A stretch of 64,000 nucleotides of DNA from Streptomyces parvus (GTDB taxonomy: Bacteria; Actinomycetota; Actinomycetes; Streptomycetales; Streptomycetaceae), in NCBI RefSeq assembly GCF_014648875.1, contig NZ_BMRY01000005.1:372001-436000 (forward strand). Reading direction: 5' to 3'. This document shows positions 1-7,811 of the stretch, piece by piece. Below the pieces are notes generated by a model. That model was not told where the DNA came from. It saw only the letters and a list, made by a program, of their open reading frames with translations, and did not search any database. The stretch's first letter is position 1, and each line of letters starts with the position of its first letter. A program made the position numbers and the translations under genes.

Positions 1-24
1 TTGCGAGGTGTCGGCGTCGGTCAT
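1..24 (-). CDS. 5' end of a divergent gene cut by the window edge
   Basis: An ATG on the minus strand begins at 24 and reads MTDADTSQ before the window ends. AAAGGA lies about eight bases upstream, a plausible ribosome binding site. The position, divergent from an XRE/DUF397 pair, is one often held in Streptomyces by a small ATP-binding (anti-sigma-like) protein, but eight residues cannot show this. Inferred mainly from the start signal. Confidence 0.45.
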
Positions 25-108
25 GTCGGCGTCCTTTGCGCGTGGGGGGTGCGTGACCCTGACGGGTGGCGATTACGGTTCGTGCCTCCATCGTCACGGC
101 CTCCGCCC

Positions 109-114
109 TACGCT
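109..114 (+). promoter_or_regulatory. Possible -10 element for the XRE gene
   Basis: TACGCT matches the actinobacterial -10 pattern TANNNT and would give a 5' leader of about 45 bases before the ATG at 166. No convincing -35 is visible. Confidence 0.3.
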
Positions 115-165
115 CGACAGAGGCACGCGATTGCCTGCGCACAGGACAACGGCGAGGGGTCGGGG

Positions 166-999
166 ATGACCGAAGTCGCGGAAGTGAACGTGGAAGCGGA
201 GTCGGGGCGCGCGGCGCTGGGGCGCGCTCTGAAGTACTTACGGGAGAAGGCGGGGCTGTCGCTGGGGCAGCTCGCGGAGAAGACCCGGTACGACAAGAGT
301 TACCTGTCACGCCTGGAGTCGGGGAAGCGGCTGTCCAAGCTGGCGGTGATGGAGGACCTGGACCGCTTCTATGAGACGGGCGGGTTGCTGGTCGAGCTGT
401 GGAAGGTGGCGCGGCGGGAGGTTTTCAAGGACAAGTACAAGGAGTTCATGCGGCTGGAGTTCACGGCCCGCATCATGCACAAGTACGCCCTCGGCATTCC
501 TGGCCTGTTGCAGACCGAGGACGTGGCACGGGCCCTGTTGTCCGGCGACCAGGAAACGGAGAGCGAGGCGGAGTCGGTCGAGGAGCAGGTGATAGCGCGC
601 CTGGGCCGCCAGCAACTGCTCTTCCGTAATCCGGCTCCGACCGTCCGCATCATCATGGACGAGTACGGGTTGCGCCGTCAGGTGGGCGACGCAAAGGTGT
701 GGGAAGCCCAGTTGGAGCATCTGATCAAGATCGCAGAACTGCCGATGGTCACTCTTCAGGTACTGCCGTTCTCGGCCGGCGCGCATCACCTGATGAACGG
801 CTCGCTCACGCTCCTGTGGCAGGAGGACGGAAGCGCGGTTGCCTACGTGGAAGGCAACCAGTGCTCCGAGTTGCTGGAAGATCCGGCCGACGTCACGCGC
901 GCCCGGCTGTCCTACGATCGGGCACGGGATCGGGCGCTGCCCCCGCCCGACTCCATCGCCTTCATCAGGGGCGTCCTGAAGGAGTTCAGAGGATCATGA
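166..999 (+). CDS. XRE-family regulator with DUF5753 domain (Scr1-like)
   Basis: 277 aa. Residues about 16-70 form a helix-turn-helix (GRALKYLREKAGLSLGQLAE, then YLSRLESGKR). The rest is the DUF5753 domain, including the family-typical LPFSAGAHHLMNGS. The ATG at 166 is preferred over the upstream in-frame TTG at 1 because GAGGGG lies eight bases before it and the HTH follows directly. The stop overlaps the next ATG (ATGA), so the two genes are translationally coupled. Family knowledge: Scr1/Scr2-type XRE plus DUF397 pairs in Streptomyces influence antibiotic production and differentiation, and have been discussed as toxin/antitoxin-like. Confidence 0.93.
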   Translation: MTEVAEVNVEAESGRAALGRALKYLREKAGLSLGQLAEKTRYDKSYLSRLESGKRLSKLAVMEDLDRFYETGGLLVELWKVARREVFKDKYKEFMRLEFTARIMHKYALGIPGLLQTEDVARALLSGDQETESEAESVEEQVIARLGRQQLLFRNPAPTVRIIMDEYGLRRQVGDAKVWEAQLEHLIKIAELPMVTLQVLPFSAGAHHLMNGSLTLLWQEDGSAVAYVEGNQCSELLEDPADVTRARLSYDRARDRALPPPDSIAFIRGVLKEFRGS

Positions 1000-1196
1000 A
1001 GCGTACGCCCGACCTCTCCACCGCGACGTGGCGCAAGTCCAGCTACAGCGATGGCGGCGACAACAACTGCATCGAGGTCGCCGACGGCTACCCCGGCGTC
1101 GTCCCCGTACGCGACAGCAAGATTCCCGCAGGACCTGCGCTCGTGATCGCCGCGCCGGCCTGGGCGGCCTTCGTGGAGTTCGCGGCCGAGCGCTGA
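996..1196 (+). CDS. DUF397 domain protein
   Basis: 66 aa with the DUF397 hallmarks: WRKSSYSDGGDNNCIEVA near the start, VPVRDSK in the middle and W..F at the end. It overlaps the XRE gene by four bases and is its usual partner. DUF397 proteins are small cytoplasmic partners of XRE/DUF5753 regulators; the biochemical role is unknown. A second DUF397 gene is at 59358-59579. Confidence 0.93.
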   Translation: MKRTPDLSTATWRKSSYSDGGDNNCIEVADGYPGVVPVRDSKIPAGPALVIAAPAWAAFVEFAAER

Positions 1197-1215
1197 CCCC
1201 ACCCCCGTACACCAC

Positions 1216-1258
1216 AGGGCCCGCACCCACGTCCTCACCGGACAGGGGCGCGGGCCCT
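1216..1258 (+). terminator. Hairpin after the XRE/DUF397 pair
   Basis: AGGGCCCGC (1216-1224) pairs perfectly with GCGGGCCCT (1250-1258) across a 25-base loop, 20 bases after the DUF397 stop. There is no T-run, as is common in Streptomyces. Confidence 0.55.
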
Positions 1259-1316
1259 CGTGCCTACTCAACCGCCCCTGAGTACCGGCGCTCATGATCA
1301 CGCGCGGGCCGCTGCC

Positions 1317-1322
1317 TAGCGT
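1317..1322 (+). promoter_or_regulatory. -10 of a probably leaderless promoter
   Basis: TAGCGT sits seven bases upstream of the ATG at 1330. The transcript would start at or next to the start codon, which would explain the missing Shine-Dalgarno sequence. Confidence 0.45.
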
Positions 1323-1329
1323 GGCCGGC

Positions 1330-1929
1330 ATGGACACGGAAGAAGCAGCAGCAGCAGCCACCGCAACAGACACCTCACCCGTCGCGAGCGCGCGGGGGTT
1401 CTACGGCTGCGTGATCGCCCTGATCGCCTTCTTCACGCTGATCGCGCTGGGGGCTCATGCGCTGAACGAGTTCGAGAAGGGCCTCGACGGCGACGGGCAG
1501 TTGGATCAGCCCGGCCTTGCGGGAAGCGTGTCCCAGCCTCTCGGTCCCGGCACGACAGCCCGGTACGAGGACGGGCTGCGGGTCACCGTCGGCCGCCCCG
1601 AGCGACACGACGACGGCACCTACGGCGTCACCGTAACGTTCAAGAACGGCACCGACGAAGACCTGCGCCTCGGCGATGAGGAGTTCTCCGGCACGCTCGA
1701 CGTCCAGCCCGGCGAGTCCGGCCAGGACTACGCCCCCGGCGACAACGTGAGCTGGCTGAACTGGCGCGAGGTCGCCTCCGCCCTCGCGCCGCCCCTCCCC
1801 GAGGGCGAGGAGCGCACCGTCCCGGTCCGCCTGAAGCCGGACCGGAAGGGTGCCCCGGTCACGCTGGAGGTCACCCCTCCGCACTCCGGCTACCGGGAGA
1901 CGGCCTACTTCCAGCTCACTCTGGGCTGA
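1330..1929 (+). CDS. Membrane-anchored protein, DUF4352-like ectodomain
   Basis: 199 aa from the ATG at 1330, chosen over the in-frame ATG at 1294 because a TAGCGT -10 lies seven bases upstream. A poly-Ala N-terminus is followed by one membrane helix (GCVIALIAFFTLIALGAHAL). An extracellular part follows, with an LGPGTTARYEDGLRVTVGRP start and a VTVTFKNGT strand reminiscent of DUF4352/telokin-like beta-sandwich proteins. No enzymatic motif. It stands alone between the DUF397 terminator and a convergent gene. The DUF4352 assignment is a pattern judgement. Confidence 0.7.
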   Translation: MDTEEAAAAATATDTSPVASARGFYGCVIALIAFFTLIALGAHALNEFEKGLDGDGQLDQPGLAGSVSQPLGPGTTARYEDGLRVTVGRPERHDDGTYGVTVTFKNGTDEDLRLGDEEFSGTLDVQPGESGQDYAPGDNVSWLNWREVASALAPPLPEGEERTVPVRLKPDRKGAPVTLEVTPPHSGYRETAYFQLTLG

Positions 1930-1933
1930 GCCC

Positions 1934-2332
1934 TCACTCCCTGCTTCGTTCCTCCGCCCAGGCGCGGGCAGCCGTCACGTCCTGCGTGGCCGTCGTCGGG
2001 CAGCCCCAGAGCTGCTCACCGCTGTGGATGGATTCCGCGCGCTCTGCCGGGATGTCCGCCGGCGCGACGAAGGCGAGCCCGCGGCAGAACTCCGTGAGGC
2101 CGGGCCGGATCGCCTTGAGGGTCCGGATGCGGTCGGCGGCGGAGGGCACGTCGCCGGATGGCGGCGGGGTGCGCCCCTCCGGCGGCGCGGGCATCAGGAG
2201 GATCGCCGCGAACGGCTCCTCGCACTCCGTCAGGGCGCGCAACTCGTCGAGGATCACTGCCTGGGCGTGTTCCATGGGCAGCCCCGAGGCGTCGATCTCC
2301 CGTGGCTCCTGTACCGCTCTCCGTACGTCCAT
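1934..2332 (-). CDS. Unknown protein divergent from a TetR regulator
   Basis: 132 aa, not recognised. It has an acidic helical N-terminal half (EHAQAVILDELRALTECEEP), a proline-rich segment and a hydrophobic LAFVAPADIP strand. No signal peptide or cysteine pair. Its ATG is six bases from a TACGGT -10, so it is probably leaderless, and its promoter shares a palindrome with the divergent TetR gene. It is the likely regulatory target of that TetR. Its stop is five bases from the convergent gene end. Confidence 0.6.
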   Translation of the reverse strand: MDVRRAVQEPREIDASGLPMEHAQAVILDELRALTECEEPFAAILLMPAPPEGRTPPPSGDVPSAADRIRTLKAIRPGLTEFCRGLAFVAPADIPAERAESIHSGEQLWGCPTTATQDVTAARAWAEERSRE

Positions 2333-2338
2333 CGGGTG

Positions 2339-2344
2339 ACCGTA
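2339..2344 (-). promoter_or_regulatory. -10 for the 1934-2332 gene
   Basis: On the minus strand TACGGT is followed by six bases and the ATG. This mirrors the divergent promoter (TACGCT, six bases, ATG). Both appear leaderless and flank the operator. Confidence 0.5.
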
Positions 2345-2350
2345 GCAGCA

Positions 2351-2371
2351 TTAGCGACCACTGGTCACTAA
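2351..2371. promoter_or_regulatory. Palindromic TetR-type operator
   Basis: TTAGCGACCA and TGGTCACTAA flank a central C. The 21-bp inverted repeat has one mismatched pair. It lies midway between the two divergent -10 elements, about where both -35 regions would be, so a repressor bound here could block both genes. Confidence 0.7.
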
Positions 2372-2392
2372 TAGGCGTGCGCCTTCCCTGCG

Positions 2393-2398
2393 TACGCT
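2393..2398 (+). promoter_or_regulatory. -10 for the TetR gene
   Basis: TACGCT lies six bases before the ATG at 2405, predicting a leaderless transcript. Confidence 0.5.
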
Positions 2399-2404
2399 GC
2401 CCCG

Positions 2405-3334
2405 ATGAACAGCACCGGAGGGAAAGGGCGGCCCGGACGGCCGGCAAGGCTGAGCCGGGAGCGGATCGCCGAGGCCGCCCTGCAGGGGGACGTCGCGACG
2501 CTCACCATGCGGGAGCTCGCGACGAGGCTCGGGGTCTCGCACTCGTCGCTGTACCGGTGGGTGCCCGATCGCGACGGCGTGCTGGACCTCGTCAGTGGGG
2601 TCATGGTCGAGCGGGTGCTCCCCGAGGACGAGCCCGATGACGAGAACTGGCGCGACTGGCTGACCCGGCTGGCGTGGGCGATGCACGACGAGTTCCTGGC
2701 GGTACCGGGGTACGCCGCACACGTGGCCCGGCCGCACCGCCACCACCCCGAGTCCTTCGGGCGGCTGCGCGGCAGAGCCGTCGCCGCGTTCCGCGCGGGC
2801 GGCGCCGACGCACGGCAGGCCGAGCAGAACTGGACCGTCTTCGGCCACGGTGTGGTCCGGTGGCTGGCCGCCGCGGGCAGCCACCCGGCGGAGCCGCCGT
2901 TCGGCCGCTACCTCGACACGCTGCTGCGCGGCCTGCCCCGCCACGCCGAGGAGCGCCCCCCGTCCCTGCGCCCCGAGGCGGCCGCGCACACGGCCGCGAC
3001 CGCCTCCCCCTCCATCGGCGACGAGCATCTGCTCGCCCTCACCCGGAACCTCACCTCGGAATCGGCGAAGGCCCGGGAGCGGGCGTGCGAGACGATCTGC
3101 GACTGGGTGCGGTCCTTCGACCGGCGCGAGGTCCGGACCCTGGCCTCCCTCCTCGCCTCGGCCGCTGTCCTGGAGCAGGACGAGACCTGCCTGGAGAGCG
3201 AGTTGAACGCGCTGGGCGAGCTCTCGGTGACGGGCCTCTTCGACGCCGCGGACATCGCCACCCTGCGCCGCCTGCCGCGGGACTCCGTACGCCCGGCCGA
3301 CGTCGAGCACCTGGACAACCTGATGGAGGAGTAA
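2405..3334 (+). CDS. TetR-family regulator with an extra C-terminal helical domain
   Basis: 309 aa, about 100 longer than a usual TetR. Residues about 19-64 carry the HTH (LATRLGVSHSSLYRWV), and up to about 185 there is a TetR C-terminal helical body. After a Pro/Ala-rich linker (about 185-203), residues about 205-309 form a separate helical domain (LLALTRNLTSESAKARER onward) that I do not recognise and that resembles HEAT-like or immunity-type helical proteins. No RBS; probably leaderless. It likely autoregulates through the palindrome at 2351-2371. Confidence 0.85.
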   Translation: MNSTGGKGRPGRPARLSRERIAEAALQGDVATLTMRELATRLGVSHSSLYRWVPDRDGVLDLVSGVMVERVLPEDEPDDENWRDWLTRLAWAMHDEFLAVPGYAAHVARPHRHHPESFGRLRGRAVAAFRAGGADARQAEQNWTVFGHGVVRWLAAAGSHPAEPPFGRYLDTLLRGLPRHAEERPPSLRPEAAAHTAATASPSIGDEHLLALTRNLTSESAKARERACETICDWVRSFDRREVRTLASLLASAAVLEQDETCLESELNALGELSVTGLFDAADIATLRRLPRDSVRPADVEHLDNLMEE

Positions 3335-3386
3335 TTCTGAGGGCCCCGGTCAGGCACTGCCTGCCCTCTCCCCCTCCCTCTGCTCC

Positions 3387-3467
3387 GCGAACAGCCTCCG
3401 CCACCACTTCCTCAAGCAGATCGGAGTGTCGCCGAGCGACTACCGACGCGCCTTTCCTCCGGCGTAA
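3387..3467 (+). pseudogene. Remnant of an AraC-family regulator C-terminus
   Basis: The frame reads ANSLRHHFLKQIGVSPSDYR followed by RAFPPA and TAA. This is the second-helix end of an AraC/GlxA-type HTH, where LRHHF..xxGVSPxxYRRxF is characteristic. Nothing upstream in this frame continues the domain, so only about 26 codons of a lost gene survive, immediately after the TetR gene. Confidence 0.6.
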
Positions 3468-3490
3468 CGGCGCAACGGGCCCGGTGACCT

Positions 3491-4348
3491 TCACGCCCAG
3501 GGATCGAAGGGGATCCCGGCGGGCTTGGAGTTGTTGAGGAGGTTGCGGAAGCGGTCGTCCTTGTCGGTGACCTTGATGGTCGCGGACCCGAAGTCGGCGT
3601 TCATGAGTTTGTCGCGCAACTCCGTGCTGGGGAAGCCGTTCCAGTCGACGATCGGGGGGTAGCGCCAGGTGCCGTAGTGGTTCTCCGGCGGCTCGTCGTT
3701 GCCGTTGGCGAGGCGGAAGAAGTGCGTGCTCGGACCGTCCTTGTGGTACACGGCCTTGGGGTGCGAACCGTCGAACCGCACCTGCGAGCGCGGGTAGGTC
3801 TTGACGGTGCTGTGCTGGGTGGTCGAGACGTAATCCACTTGGTTGGAAGCCTGGTTGACCCAGGAGATGACGTGCTCGAAGTCGTGACGGTGCCCGCCGA
3901 GCCCACTGCCGTGGACGGCCTGGTCCTTCTCGAAATAGCTCGCGTAGACGATGCCGCACCAGCCGTTGTTGCACTTGGAGCGGGCGTACGTCTGGGAGTT
4001 GTCCAGGTCCCACTGGTCCCGGCAGCTGCCGTTGATCGCGCCGGTCGTCTTGAGCCCCGGAGCGAGGGTGCCGTCCGGGCCGATGGCGGGGGTGGCGTAG
4101 CAGCCGTCACCGTCGTAGTCGTAGGCGGGCGAGAAGGCCTGCTCGTAACCACCGGCATTCTGGGGGAGACTGCCCGGCGGGTCGGCGTGGGCGGCGGATG
4201 CGGTGCCCAGCACGAGGAGGCCCGCGGCGGCGAGGGTGGTGACGGTACGGGTGGCACGCCGGTTGCGGAAGGGAAGTGATCCGGCCACGGCCGGGGGCGC
4301 CTTCCTGCGGACCTTGCGGGGGAAATCCGACATCAACGGGGTTCGCAT
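3491..4348 (-). CDS. Secreted NPP1 (necrosis-inducing-like) protein
   Basis: 285 aa. A basic N-terminus and hydrophobic stretch (VTTLAAAGLLVLGTASAAHA) form a Sec signal, probably cleaved near residue 55. The mature part carries the NPP1/NLP heptapeptide as GHRHDFE (residues 152-158) instead of the canonical GHRHDWE, plus DYDGDGC and paired cysteines. NLPs from plant pathogens damage plant membranes; in saprophytic Streptomyces the role is unproven. The ATG at 4348 has GGAG ten bases upstream; a second in-frame ATG at 4333 is possible. Confidence 0.9.
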   Translation of the reverse strand: MRTPLMSDFPRKVRRKAPPAVAGSLPFRNRRATRTVTTLAAAGLLVLGTASAAHADPPGSLPQNAGGYEQAFSPAYDYDGDGCYATPAIGPDGTLAPGLKTTGAINGSCRDQWDLDNSQTYARSKCNNGWCGIVYASYFEKDQAVHGSGLGGHRHDFEHVISWVNQASNQVDYVSTTQHSTVKTYPRSQVRFDGSHPKAVYHKDGPSTHFFRLANGNDEPPENHYGTWRYPPIVDWNGFPSTELRDKLMNADFGSATIKVTDKDDRFRNLLNNSKPAGIPFDPWA

Positions 4349-4502
4349 GACTTATGTCGCTCCTGACTCGGCAGCACGTCACGACAGGTGTGACTCCCGC
4401 AAGAATTGCCCGGGTCATGACAGAAGGAAACGGAAGACCGTCCCCCACCTGCCCGGCGTCATCCAGCAGTCGCCCGCCCAGCAAACGATCAAGAAGCAAA
4501 GA

Positions 4503-4508
4503 TAACGT
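4503..4508 (+). promoter_or_regulatory. Possible -10 of cassette A
   Basis: TAACGTG, 65 bases before the first gene of cassette A, is also found 55 bases before the first gene of cassette B (10306). Both sit in a similar AAGCA(A/G)-containing context, suggesting a conserved promoter. Confidence 0.35.
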
Positions 4509-4567
4509 GGGTGAAAAGGCAGCCGCAGAGCGGAAGAAGAAGCGATGTACGGCTTCACGGAGGACCT

Positions 4568-5011
4568 ATGACGTGGGACGAGTGGGAGCAGGCGAAGGCG
4601 AGGGCCCAGCAGGGCACAGCCATGCAGTTGAACGAGGTCGCTCCCGAGCGCAGCGGTAGCGGCGACGGGGACATGGTCGTGCACGACAACGTGCTCGGTG
4701 CGCTGGGGAACGCGGCCTACACCCTGCGTCAGCACTTCTCCACCGCGTCCGACCACGCCCGGCAGAACACCTTCGACGCGTCCATCCAGCTGTTCAACGA
4801 CGGGCTGGACATGGGTTCGGCCCTCACCGAACTCCACGACGCCTGGAACACGAAGGCGGGAACGCTCAAGGAGGCATGCGCGCACATCTCCAACCACCTC
4901 GACTACTCCCGCGCCCAGCACGCGAAGGACGCGGTCAAGATCGCGACGGACATGCGCACGGTCGGCGGGGACGAACTGTCCGTGTCGCGCATCCACGACT
5001 ACTACAAGTAG
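4568..5011 (+). CDS. Small helical protein, cassette A gene 1
   Basis: 147 aa starting MTWDEWEQAK. GGAGG lies six bases upstream of this ATG, and the paralogue at 10361 starts at the same residue (MAWDEWEQLK). The protein is predicted all-helical, with no signal peptide. The core LFNDGLDMGSALTELHDAWN and the segment ACAHISNH(L/F)DY(S/T)RAQHAKD are nearly identical to the 10361 protein. Size and the two-helix pattern with a central Trp recall WXG100-type proteins, but WxG itself is absent. Sixty bases separate it from the 728-aa gene, its likely partner. Function unknown. Confidence 0.8.
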   Translation: MTWDEWEQAKARAQQGTAMQLNEVAPERSGSGDGDMVVHDNVLGALGNAAYTLRQHFSTASDHARQNTFDASIQLFNDGLDMGSALTELHDAWNTKAGTLKEACAHISNHLDYSRAQHAKDAVKIATDMRTVGGDELSVSRIHDYYK

Positions 5012-5071
5012 CCGGGACTCAGGGCCACGCAGGCGCACGCAGGAAGACGCACGACGACGGGGGCACACATC

Positions 5072-7258
5072 ATGGTCACCTTCCAAGAACTCAACGACCT
5101 GCGGCTGGGAAAACTCCAGTCCGCGGTCGCGGACTGGCAGGCGATGATCAACAAACTGGTCAAGGTCGCCGACGGCGGCGACGGCGAGATCAGCGCGGCG
5201 GATCTGGCCGCCAAGGCCAAAGCGGCCGATTGGAAGGGCCAGAACGCGACCGTGACCAAGGACTTCGTCACGGTCACGGCGCGGGAGTTCGATGACGTCG
5301 TCACCGTCGCACGGAGTATCCACACAATCCTGAGCGGCGCGCACAGCAAGCTGACGAAGCACAAGAGCGACTTGTCCGACGCGGTGAGCAGGGCGGCCAA
5401 GAAGAACATCTACGTGAACGACAAGGGCGTGGTCAACGCCGCCGTCCCCTCGCCGCAGGCGGCCGGCAGCGCGAAGATCGAACCGCCGACCCAGGCGGAG
5501 ATCGACGCGGTGGCCAAGGAGATCAGCACCATTCTGACCGCGGCCGGCGAAACCGACAGCACGGCCGCCACGGCGCTGCGTTTCCACGCCAAGGACAAGC
5601 ACGGATTCGAATCGAGCGGATTCAACAGCTTCGACTCGGCGCAGCAGGGCATCGAGGACTCCAACGAGCTCATCCGCCTGGGCAAGCTGGACCCCAGCAA
5701 GATCACCAACGAGCAGCTGGAACGCTTCAACGCCCTGCTGAAGGCCCACCCGAACGATCCGGTCTTCGCCGAACGCGTGGCCCTCGGCCTCGGTCCGGAA
5801 AGGACACTGAAGTTCTTCGCCGGGGCCGTGGACCTGGACAGCTGGGAGAACCGGGACGACGGCACCGCCGGAACGCGGGAGGACCGCGAGCGACGCATGC
5901 AGCTGCTCGGCACGCTGGAGAAGCAGCTGGGCACCACGCTGGCTAACGCTTCCCACTCCAACAGCGAGGGCATGGAGTCCTGGAAGGACCGGGTGGTCGC
6001 GCTCGGCGGCGAGAACGTCGGCAGCGGCCAGGGTGGGAGCCAGACCCGTGTCCACGGCTTCCAGGCCATGAGCAACCTCATGCGCCACGGGAAGTACGAG
6101 GGCGAGTTCCTCAACGACTACGGCAACGCGCTCGTCAAGTACGAGAAAGAGAACACGGGGGACGTCAAGGACCCGGGCCCCGGCGGAAAGCGCCGGGAGG
6201 ACGTGCTGCCCTGGGACAAACTCCCGTCGTACGCGAAGATCGACCAGCTCCACTACGGAGAGAACAACGACGCGGGTACGGACCCGATGACCGGGTTCAT
6301 GAAGGCGCTGGCACATAACCCTGACGCGGCTACGGACTTCTTCAGCGCAACCGACCCCCAGGACAACGCGCAGTACTTGCTGAAGGACCGCCAGCCCATG
6401 AACGACGTCGTACCCGACTCCATGGGGGTCGGGGGGTCGGTGGATGACTACAAGGGCCCGAAGGCGATCTACGAAGCGACCGGCGACGCCCTCGTCGCGG
6501 CGGCGACCGGGGTCGACCCGGACGACAGCTCCGCGCGACCCCCCGAGCACACCGGACAGCACCGGCAGGTGCTCGACAACTCCCTGAAATACCTCGCGGC
6601 GCGGGGCAACGACTTTCCCGCAGAAATGCGGGACGACATGGCGATCGTGCTCTCGAACCACGGGGACGTGGTGCACCACTCCGCCAGTGCGCTGGCGGAC
6701 GATCCCGAGGACGCTCGGCTGCTGGACCGGGACCAGCTCTTGGAGGTCTCCAAGCAGGTCTCCCGCGACCAGAACGCGTACGGCATGCTCAACGAGGGCC
6801 TGAACCAGGAAATGTACAAGGACATCCGCGAGAACAAGGCCGAGGATCCGAAGGAGACTCTGTTGCGCGCGGGCGGAACCGTCGGATTCCTCGAACAGGC
6901 CCGGTATCAAGCCCTGGTGACCGACAAACACGATCCTTCGTGGGATGCCAAGTGGTTGTACCACGGGTTCGGCAGCATCGTGAACTTCGTGCCCGGGGTC
7001 GGTGATCTCGCGCAGCGCGGCGTCGACGCGGTGACCTACGAGTGGCAGCAGGAGGAACAGAAGCGAGTCGACGCGATCCAGGTGCAGGACAACCAGGAGA
7101 CTTTCAAGGGGAGGGAGCGGCAGTTGCAGGCGCTGGCCGACGCATGGGAAAGGGCGAACCCTGGCCACTCCAACTCCCGCTACACCCTCACCAGAGAGAT
7201 CGGCAGTGCTGCCTACGATGGCAACGACCGCGCCAGCGGGTTGGAGGGCGCAGGGTGA
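5072..7258 (+). CDS. Large WxG-bearing protein, cassette A gene 2 (DUF6571-like)
   Basis: 728 aa, cytoplasmic-looking and acidic, without signal peptide. Residues 1-115 form two long helices around AADWKGQNATVTK, a WxG turn (W54-G56) like ESX/LXG substrates. Next come AKKNIYVN (about 110), a helical middle with FLNDYGNALVKYE and a GFMKALAHNPDAATDFF block, and near the C-terminus a glycine-rich hydrophobic stretch (IVNFVPGVGDL). The overall pattern suggests DUF6571 of actinobacteria. It ends with a YxxxD (YDGND), the spacing of a type VII secretion tag, though this may be chance. No nuclease, deaminase or other toxin motif was recognised. The stop overlaps the next ATG by one base. Confidence 0.75.
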   Translation: MVTFQELNDLRLGKLQSAVADWQAMINKLVKVADGGDGEISAADLAAKAKAADWKGQNATVTKDFVTVTAREFDDVVTVARSIHTILSGAHSKLTKHKSDLSDAVSRAAKKNIYVNDKGVVNAAVPSPQAAGSAKIEPPTQAEIDAVAKEISTILTAAGETDSTAATALRFHAKDKHGFESSGFNSFDSAQQGIEDSNELIRLGKLDPSKITNEQLERFNALLKAHPNDPVFAERVALGLGPERTLKFFAGAVDLDSWENRDDGTAGTREDRERRMQLLGTLEKQLGTTLANASHSNSEGMESWKDRVVALGGENVGSGQGGSQTRVHGFQAMSNLMRHGKYEGEFLNDYGNALVKYEKENTGDVKDPGPGGKRREDVLPWDKLPSYAKIDQLHYGENNDAGTDPMTGFMKALAHNPDAATDFFSATDPQDNAQYLLKDRQPMNDVVPDSMGVGGSVDDYKGPKAIYEATGDALVAAATGVDPDDSSARPPEHTGQHRQVLDNSLKYLAARGNDFPAEMRDDMAIVLSNHGDVVHHSASALADDPEDARLLDRDQLLEVSKQVSRDQNAYGMLNEGLNQEMYKDIRENKAEDPKETLLRAGGTVGFLEQARYQALVTDKHDPSWDAKWLYHGFGSIVNFVPGVGDLAQRGVDAVTYEWQQEEQKRVDAIQVQDNQETFKGRERQLQALADAWERANPGHSNSRYTLTREIGSAAYDGNDRASGLEGAG

Positions 7259-7791
7259 TGAAGTCGAGTGTGTCGCGACAGGTCGGATCTGTCGCCCTGC
7301 TCACCGTGATACTCGCCGGAGCCGCCGGCTGCGGAGAGCCCGAACCCTTCAGAATCTCCGAGGCCTGCGGAGTCAAGACCGACCCGGACCTCATCGGCCA
7401 ACTCCTCCCCAGGGGAGAGAAGCTGAAGGCCAAAGACACGTTCTCTGAACCCAAGCAGCCGCGTTGCGAGTTCGAGGTGGACGGGGTGGAACAGGTGGGA
7501 CTGCGGGGCGATGTCGTCGAGCCGTTCGTCGAGCCATTGAAAGTCAACGAACGGACCATGCGACGGTTGGGCAATCCGATGCCCGCCGACGTCGGCGACG
7601 GCGCCACCATCTCGGACCACGCGGCGATGGCCGTCCAGGCGTGCACGTACAAGGGAGAAAAGAGTCAGTACGTACTGTCCATCGATGGCGTGGAGGACCC
7701 GAAGGACATCGAAGAGCGCCGTCGCATCCTGGAGAAGTTCCTGCGCTCCCAACTGCCCGTCGCCATGGAAGCGGAGGGCTGCCGCCCGTAG
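7258..7791 (+). CDS. Lipoprotein, cassette A gene 3
   Basis: 177 aa. A signal peptide ends in the lipobox LAGAAGC (Cys25). The mature domain has EACGV, a Q-LLPRGEKLK motif, PRCEFEVDG and VQACTYKGEKSQYVLSIDG, and ends in EAEGCRP; the cysteines are probably paired. The arrangement recalls DUF3558-type actinobacterial lipoproteins. It overlaps the stop of the 728-aa gene (TGATG) and is followed 20 bases later by a close paralogue, so this is a tandem duplication. Probably outer-face membrane bound. Function unknown. Confidence 0.85.
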   Translation: MKSSVSRQVGSVALLTVILAGAAGCGEPEPFRISEACGVKTDPDLIGQLLPRGEKLKAKDTFSEPKQPRCEFEVDGVEQVGLRGDVVEPFVEPLKVNERTMRRLGNPMPADVGDGATISDHAAMAVQACTYKGEKSQYVLSIDGVEDPKDIEERRRILEKFLRSQLPVAMEAEGCRP

Positions 7792-7811
7792 TGGGCGTCG
7801 GTAGTGATCGG

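Noticed and set aside
166..1196. Calling the XRE/DUF397 pair a toxin-antitoxin module
   Set aside because: The pair has been discussed as TA-like, but nothing in the sequence shows toxicity, so it is described as a regulator and partner.
4415..7168. 917-codon open frame on the minus strand opposite the cassette A large gene
   Set aside because: Val/Leu/Arg-rich shadow of a GC-rich gene; no domain, no RBS, and the plus strand has a full paralogue elsewhere in the window.
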